From Gordonia hirsuta DSM 44140 = NBRC 16056 (GTDB lineage: Bacteria; Actinomycetota; Actinomycetes; Mycobacteriales; Mycobacteriaceae): a stretch of 64,000 nt of DNA. Positions 59,071 through 64,000 of this stretch are shown here, one piece after another. Position 1 is the stretch's first letter; each line of letters begins with the position of its first letter. The stretch spans positions 62,001 to 126,000 of the forward strand of contig NZ_BANT01000014.1 in the NCBI RefSeq assembly GCF_000333015.1. Reading direction: 5' to 3'. A model generated the notes under the pieces. The model was not told the DNA's origin. It searched no databases and was given only the letters and a program-made list of their open reading frames with translations. The translations under genes and the position numbers were made by a program.

Positions 59071-60512
59071 TTACCGCGCTGCCGATCCCTCGGCGCGCAA
59101 CTCGGCCAGTCCGGCCAGCCAGCCATCGGTGACCTCCCACGCATCGGGCACGTTGTCCGGACACGCGGTCACGCCGAGGCCGAACCGCCCGGCGTAGGAG
59201 ATCGCCGTGAGGTTCAGGTTCATATCGGCGAACAGCGGCCCCATCGGGTAGATCCCCTCCAGTCGGGCTCCGTCGAGCCACAACTCCTCCCGCGGCCCGG
59301 GCACATTGGAGCAGGCCGCATGGAAGAGCGGCGGCCGCAGACCGTTCAGTTGTTTCGAGACGTAGGCCGACGCCGCGGCCCCGAGCAACCGCGGCGGGAC
59401 CAACTGAATCACGTCGGCGAAGTCGACCGACGGTCCGCGCCCGGCTCGGCCCGTCTTGACCCTGTTGGTGGCAGCCGTGATGAGCTCCAGCCGGGTCACC
59501 GGATCGTCGACGAAGACTGGTAATCGGACCAGGGCCAGGCTCCAGCTATTGGGCACCTCATCGTCGACATCGCGCGTGCTGATCGGCACGAACGCCTGCA
59601 GCGGACCGTCGGGCAGGGTGTCGTGCCGCTGCAGCCAGTCCCGCATCGCCGACAGCGCAGCGGCCAGGAACACGTCGTTCACACTCGCCCCGAAACCAGT
59701 GCCCAGTTCTTTGAGCTCGGCCAGCGGAACCGACACGTAGGCGGTGTTGCGGCGCTCGGTGATGGGACTGTTCAGGCCTGTCCGCACCGGAGCGTTCTGC
59801 AGGCGCCGCTGCCAGTACGACGGCATCGGACCCACCGGCCGGCGCAGCGGCGCCGTCGCCGTCGTCCACAGCAGCCCCGCGGCCCCGCGCACCAGCGCCC
59901 GAGTCCCCGAGCTCACCACCTTGACCGCTCCGGCGACGTTGCCCGCGGTCTCCTTGACCACGTCCACCAGCAGATCCGCGCGGCCGGGCAGCTCCGGCGG
60001 CGGCCCCGACGGCGGGTAATCGACGTCGCGCGCGGGGTCGGTGGACAGGATCGTCGGCAGGATTCTGGTGACCGCCCCCACCCCGTCGGACAGGGTGTGG
60101 GAGAACTTCACGGCCACCGCCAGACGGCCGTCGGCCAGCCCCTCCAGAATCCAGGCCTCCCAGAGCGGTTTATCGTGCGAGAGTCGGTGCCGGTGGATCT
60201 GGTCGAGTTGCTCGGCCACCTGCCGCGGGCCGCCCGGCGACGGCACCCCAACGCGGTGCAGGTGCCGCCGTACGTCGAAGTCGGGATCGTTGACGAAGAG
60301 CGGTTGCCCGATCCGCAGCGGCTTGTGCACGAGCCGCTGCGGATCGCCGGGTTCACCGGCAGTCGACGGCACAGGTATCGGTACAGATGTGCGGCGTCGT
60401 AGTGGCTTCCGGACGGGGCCGGGTCGATCACCAACAACGCGGTGATGTGGATGTTCATGACCCCCGCCTCCGCGTTGACCGCCAAGGCATCGAGTCCGCT
60501 CAACCGCTGCAT
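59071..60512 (-). pseudogene. Wax ester synthase/diacylglycerol acyltransferase, frameshifted
   Basis: WS/DGAT enzymes make triacylglycerol and wax esters from acyl-CoA. The N-terminus in one frame is QRLSGLDALAVNAEAGVMN, starting at ATG 60512. At about 60339 the sequence moves to another frame and continues QRLVHKPLRIGQPLFVNDPDFDVRRHL to the stop at 59071. One missing base explains it. The repaired length (about 480 residues) is normal. The active-site motif HHxxxDG reads SHTLSDG: the second, catalytic His is kept but the first is Ser. The domain ends with NLNLTAISYAGRFGLGVTA. It may be a true mutation or a sequence error. Confidence 0.72.
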
Positions 60513-60563
60513 GGTCCCCCTCGTCCACACCTCGGCCGCTCTCGCCGCGGGCGCCGGCGGCAG

Positions 60564-61949
60564 CTACAGGTTGATCATGTGCCCGATCGCACCGTGGAAG
60601 GTCTCCTGCATCGCCTCGCTCATCGTCGGATGCGTGTGCACGTTGCGCGCCAGTTCCTTGGCGGTCAGGTCCCATTTCTGAGCCAGCGTCATCTCCGGCA
60701 GCATCTCCGAGACGTTGTCGCCGACCAGATGACCACCGAGCAGTTCGTCGGTGTCGGCGTTGGTGACCAGTTTGGCGAAGCCCGCGGTGGCTCCCATGCC
60801 TAGCGCCTTGCCGTTCGCCGAGAACGGGAACTTGCTGACCTTGACGTTCGGGTACTCCTCCTTGGCCTGTGCCTCGGTGAGTCCGAAGGACGCCACTTGC
60901 GGCTGGCAGAAGGTGGCCCGTGGCATGTTGCGGTAGTCACCCAGGGTCATCGTCTCGGCTCCGGCGATGGTCTCGGCGGCCACCACGCCCTGCGCCTCGG
61001 CGACGTGGGCCAGCATCAGCTTGGCGGTGACGTCGCCGATCGCGTAGACACCCGGCACGTTGGTGCGCATGTGGTCGTCGATCGCGATGGCGCCGCGGTC
61101 GGTGAGCGCCACCCCGGTCGTCTCCAGCCCGTAGCCCTCGGTGCGCGGGGCAAAGCCCACCGACATGAGGACCTTGTCAACGGTGATGCTGCCGTCGTTG
61201 CCTTTGTCATCCCGATACGTCACGACGACCTGTGAACCCTGGTCGTCGACCGTCTGGACCGCGGTTCCGGTCAGGATCGTGATACCCAGCTTCTTGTAGG
61301 CCTTGGCGATCTCCTTGGAGACGTCTTCATCCTCGTTGGGCAGCACCCGCGGCAGGTACTCGATGATGGTGACGTCCACACCGTAGTTGGCCAGAACGTA
61401 ACCGAACTCCATCCCGATCGCGCCGGCGCCGACGATGACGATCGAGCCGGGCAGCTCGCGGGTCAGGATCTGCTTCTCGTAGGTGACGACGTTGTCCGAC
61501 AGCTCCACCCCCGGCAGCAAGCGCACCTGCGAGCCGGTGTCGATGATGACGTTGTCGAAGGTGATCACCCGATCGTCGACCTGAATCGTCTTGGCATCGG
61601 TGAACACGCCGTAACCGTCGATCTCGGTGATGCCGTTCTTCTTCATCAGGAAGTGAACGCCCTTGACGATGCCGTCGGAGACCTTGCGACTGCGGTCGAA
61701 GGCAGCACCGAAGTCGAACGAGACCTCACCGGAGATACCGAAGGTCTTGGCGTCGTGGTTGAACACGTGCGCCAGCTCCGCGTTGCGCAACAGCGCCTTG
61801 GACGGGATGCAGCCCACGTTCAGACACACACCTCCCCACCACTTCTCCTCGATGACGGCGGTTTTCATGCCGAGCTGGGCGCACCGGATCGCGGCTACAT
61901 ACCCACCTGGACCGGCTCCAAGGACAACGGTGTCGAAGTGTTCAGTCAC
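60564..61949 (-). CDS. lpd: Dihydrolipoyl dehydrogenase
   Basis: The 461-residue E3 flavoenzyme of pyruvate and 2-oxoglutarate dehydrogenase complexes, also part of peroxynitrite defence in mycobacteria. It has FAD site [16 protein letters not shown], redox disulfide [16 protein letters not shown] site [18 protein letters not shown] and the C-terminal [12 protein letters not shown] with the catalytic His-Glu pair. GTG 61949 has TACGCT 7 nt upstream. It corresponds to lpdC Rv0462. Confidence 0.97.
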   Translation of the reverse strand: MTEHFDTVVLGAGPGGYVAAIRCAQLGMKTAVIEEKWWGGVCLNVGCIPSKALLRNAELAHVFNHDAKTFGISGEVSFDFGAAFDRSRKVSDGIVKGVHFLMKKNGITEIDGYGVFTDAKTIQVDDRVITFDNVIIDTGSQVRLLPGVELSDNVVTYEKQILTRELPGSIVIVGAGAIGMEFGYVLANYGVDVTIIEYLPRVLPNEDEDVSKEIAKAYKKLGITILTGTAVQTVDDQGSQVVVTYRDDKGNDGSITVDKVLMSVGFAPRTEGYGLETTGVALTDRGAIAIDDHMRTNVPGVYAIGDVTAKLMLAHVAEAQGVVAAETIAGAETMTLGDYRNMPRATFCQPQVASFGLTEAQAKEEYPNVKVSKFPFSANGKALGMGATAGFAKLVTNADTDELLGGHLVGDNVSEMLPEMTLAQKWDLTAKELARNVHTHPTMSEAMQETFHGAIGHMINL

Positions 61950-61956
61950 GGCGTCC

Positions 61957-61962
61957 AGCGTA
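61957..61962 (-). promoter_or_regulatory. Putative leaderless -10 of lpd
   Basis: TACGCT ends exactly 7 nt before GTG 61949. Confidence 0.5.
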
Positions 61963-62057
61963 GTCCGCACCGCCGGACTCCGCAGGCGCGTTGCCGGCCA
62001 GCTCGGCCCCCGGCCGCACACACCGACACCCCGGAAGAAAACACACGTTCGAAGCCC

Positions 62058-62087
62058 CGTTGGCGGATCTCGCTAGATCCGTCAACG
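62058..62087. other. Hairpin in the lpd-MFS intergenic region
   Basis: A 13-bp stem (arms 62058-62070 and 62075-62087, one G-T) with loop CGCT. It lies upstream of both divergent genes, so it is more likely an operator or mRNA structure than a terminator. Confidence 0.5.
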
Positions 62088-62204
62088 CCGCAGGTCAGTG
62101 ACGCCATCGACGACGTCCGACAACACCGAAGAGCGGCTGCCGGCGGGATTTCACCGCCGGACCCGAGTAGAGGTCGATGAGTCAGTCAGACGAACGGGAG
62201 CACT

Positions 62205-63638
62205 TTGTCCACACCGAAACCCGAACGCGAGTCGGCCACGGGTCCGGCCTACACCCGCGAGATCCACCAGCTGCCGGACGCGGCGCCGCCGCCGGTCCCG
62301 CCGCAGGTGATCCGCAAGGCCATCGCCGCCTCCGCGGTCGGCAACGCCACCGAATGGTACGACTACGGCGTCTACGCGGCCACCGCCACCTACCTGACGC
62401 AGGCCTTCTTCCCCGGGTCGCTCGGCGCCATCGGCACCATGCTCGGCTTCGCGATCTCGTTCGTGCTGCGCCCGCTGGGCGGCTTCGTCTGGGGCCCGCT
62501 CGGTGACCGGGTCGGCCGCAAACACGTGTTGGCGATCACCATTCTGCTGATCGCGCTGGCCACGAGCCTCATCGGCGTCCTGCCGACCCATGCGGTCGCC
62601 GGTGTCTGGGCGCCGATCATGCTCATCGCCCTGCGCGTGATCCAGGGTTTCTCCACCGGCGGCGAATACGGCGGCGCGGCGACCTTCATGGCCGAATACT
62701 CCCCGGACACCAAACGCGGCCGATTCGGCAGCTTCCTGGAGTTCGGCACCCTGGCCGGATTCGCCAGCGGTACCGCGCTGGTGCTGCTGCTGAACCTGGC
62801 CCTCGACGACGACCAGATGTACTCCTGGGGCTGGCGCATCCCGTTCCTGCTGGCCCTGCCGCTGGGACTGGTGGGCCTATACCTGCGCTCACAGCTGGAG
62901 GACTCCCCGGTCTTCAGCGAGGTGGAGGAGCATCTGAGCGAGGAGGTCTCGATCTCCAACACCGCCAAGCTCAAACAGACCGTCGTGGAGTACTGGCAGC
63001 CGATCGCGATCATGTTCGGCATGGTGGTCGCCCTGAACGTCGCCAACTACACACTGCTGGCCTTCCAGCCCGAGTACCTGAAGAACACCATCGGCCTGTC
63101 CGAAGACTCCGGCTCCATCGTGGTCCTGATCGGGCAGGTCGCGATGATGGCGCTGATCCCGTTCTTCGGCCGCTGGTCCGACCGGACCGGGCGCAAACCG
63201 ATGTGGTGGGCCTCCCTGATCGGCCTGTTCGCACTCTCCCTGCCCATGTACTGGCTGATGGGACAGGGCTTCGGCTGGGCGATCGTGGGCTTCGTGGTCC
63301 TGGGCGTCCTCTACATCCCCCAGCTGGCCACCATTTCGGCCACCTTCCCGGCCATGTTCCCCACCCACGTGCGCTACGCCGGCTTCGCGATCTCGTACAA
63401 CATGTCCACCGCACTGTTCGGCGGCACCGCGCCACTGGTGAACGAGGCCGTGGTCAGCACCACCGGCTGGAACCTGTTTCCGGCGGTCTACCTGATGGGC
63501 GCCTGCCTCATCGGCATGGTCGCGCTGGCGTTCCTGCGCGAGACGGCCGGCTGTTCGCTGCGCGGCACCGCGATCCCCGGCGAGGATCCGCACGACGCGG
63601 AGAACCTGGCCGATCTGGCCGGACTCGCCGGCCGCTGA
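62205..63638 (+). CDS. MFS transporter, metabolite:H+ symporter (ProP-like)
   Basis: A 477-residue transporter of the MHS family with 12 helices. Signatures are AASAVGNATEWYDYGVYA in TM1, GPLGDRVGRKHVLAITILL between TM2 and TM3, and RVIQGFSTGGEYGGAATFMAEY in TM4. ProP/ShiA/KgtP relatives import proline-betaine, shikimate or oxoglutarate; the substrate here is unknown. The likely start is TTG 62205 after CGGGAG, giving STPKPERESATG. The neighbouring TetR gene may regulate it. Confidence 0.88.
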   Translation: MSTPKPERESATGPAYTREIHQLPDAAPPPVPPQVIRKAIAASAVGNATEWYDYGVYAATATYLTQAFFPGSLGAIGTMLGFAISFVLRPLGGFVWGPLGDRVGRKHVLAITILLIALATSLIGVLPTHAVAGVWAPIMLIALRVIQGFSTGGEYGGAATFMAEYSPDTKRGRFGSFLEFGTLAGFASGTALVLLLNLALDDDQMYSWGWRIPFLLALPLGLVGLYLRSQLEDSPVFSEVEEHLSEEVSISNTAKLKQTVVEYWQPIAIMFGMVVALNVANYTLLAFQPEYLKNTIGLSEDSGSIVVLIGQVAMMALIPFFGRWSDRTGRKPMWWASLIGLFALSLPMYWLMGQGFGWAIVGFVVLGVLYIPQLATISATFPAMFPTHVRYAGFAISYNMSTALFGGTAPLVNEAVVSTTGWNLFPAVYLMGACLIGMVALAFLRETAGCSLRGTAIPGEDPHDAENLADLAGLAGR

Positions 63639-63683
63639 ATCCAGTCCCGGGGGGCGACCCCTCGATTCCTGGGCCCTCCCGGT

Positions 63684-63702
63684 TTTCAATCACTGATTGA
63701 AA
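63684..63702. promoter_or_regulatory. 19-bp operator palindrome of the terminal TetR gene
   Basis: TTTCAATCA-C-TGATTGAAA has perfect 9-bp arms. It is AT-rich in a GC-rich genome and covers the -35 region of the gene that follows, as expected for a TetR operator. Confidence 0.75.
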
Positions 63703-63712
63703 CAATGATGGG

Positions 63713-63718
63713 CACTGT
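63713..63718 (+). promoter_or_regulatory. Possible leaderless -10 of terminal TetR gene
   Basis: CACTGT ends 6 nt before ATG 63725; it matches only the A2 and T6 positions. Confidence 0.28.
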
Positions 63719-63724
63719 GGTCGA

Positions 63725-64000
63725 ATGGGATTCATGCCTCCGGCCCGCACCGCGCGCGACACCCGTGAGCGGCTCCTGGATGCCGCCGAGGAACTGCTGT
63801 CCCGGTCCGGGTACGACGAGGTGTCCGTGCGGGGCATCTGCGCCCACGCCCAAGCCAATCCGGCGGCTGTGCACTACCACTTCGGCTCCAAGGAGCAGTT
63901 GGTGGCGGCGCTGCTCGAGTCGCGGCTGGCACCGATGTGGACCGACCGGCTCGACCGCGTCCGGGCCGATCCGAGTGTCGCCGGACTGGTCGATGCGACC
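63725..64000 (+). CDS. TetR-family regulator (partial)
   Basis: The first 92 residues are visible: GFMPPARTARDTRERLLDAAEELLSRSG, then YDEVSVRGICAHAQANPAAVHYHFGSKEQLVAALL, the TetR helix-turn-helix with the FGSKE helix end. The ligand domain is cut off by the window edge. Start is ATG 63725, or ATG 63734 nine bases later. A perfect 19-bp palindrome lies 23 bp upstream, so it probably represses itself and perhaps the MFS gene. Confidence 0.85.
   Translation, partial: MGFMPPARTARDTRERLLDAAEELLSRSGYDEVSVRGICAHAQANPAAVHYHFGSKEQLVAALLESRLAPMWTDRLDRVRADPSVAGLVDAT

Overview
The window is a GC-rich actinobacterial chromosome segment with no plasmid, phage, IS or CRISPR signature. Gene content and order point to a mycolic-acid-forming member of the Mycobacteriales, probably a Gordonia-type genus; the genus is an inference. 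Three blocks match Mycobacterium tuberculosis gene order as I remember it: purC-purB-purD with a HIT protein and phoR-phoP (Rv0757-Rv0780 area); small protein-otsA plus an SDR (Rv3485-Rv3490 area); and deoC, DUF2993, nitrilase, DUF2505, murB, DUF2516, XRE regulator, DUF445, TetR, hbhA, aceA and lpd (Rv0462-Rv0482 area). Other markers of this group are MmpL, WS/DGAT, an LmeA-like protein and an MTB12-like secreted antigen.

Layout. 1-3.3 kb: purine genes purC (cut by the window edge) and purB, then a secreted beta-propeller protein. 3.4-7.4 kb: an MmpL exporter, a CsoR-type repressor, a DUF302 protein and a lipoprotein esterase, with G-tract palindromic operators. 7.5-13.5 kb: purD, LtrA, and a coupled GT2-GtrA/GT39 glycosyltransferase pair. 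13.6-20 kb: RecQ, HIT protein, PhoPR-like two-component system, type B carboxylesterase. 20.4-24.3 kb: a coupled pair of secreted proteins, one a lipase-fold protein without its active-site serine, then a GyrI-like protein, a decayed oxidoreductase fragment and tRNA-Thr. 24.3-31.9 kb: ThrE exporter, trehalose synthesis (otsA, otsB), ROK regulator, SDR, secreted protease, SigM-like sigma factor. 31.9-48 kb: deoC, purU, cell-envelope and metabolic genes including murB, PPK2, HbhA and isocitrate lyase. 48-56.4 kb: a lipoprotein, methyltransferases, a locus with two IdeR/DtxR-like boxes (methyltransferase, frameshifted cupin, HTH regulator, MTB12-like protein) and an ABC transporter. 56.5-64 kb: Ntn hydrolase, second ThrE-type exporter, frameshifted WS/DGAT, lpd, an MHS-type MFS transporter and a partial TetR gene.

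At window scale, about twenty genes begin 6-8 nt after a TANNNT-type hexamer, which fits leaderless transcription. Three divergent gene pairs pack both promoters into 24-43 bp. The strongest leads are a near-identical operator plus -10 arrangement shared by the XRE regulator gene and hbhA, the CsoR-type sensor that lacks the copper-ligand histidine and sits with an MmpL/DUF302 operon, the inactive secreted lipase paired with an unknown secreted protein, and the iron-box locus at 50.4-52.3 kb. Two conserved genes (cupin, WS/DGAT) each lack one base and could be decayed or mis-sequenced.
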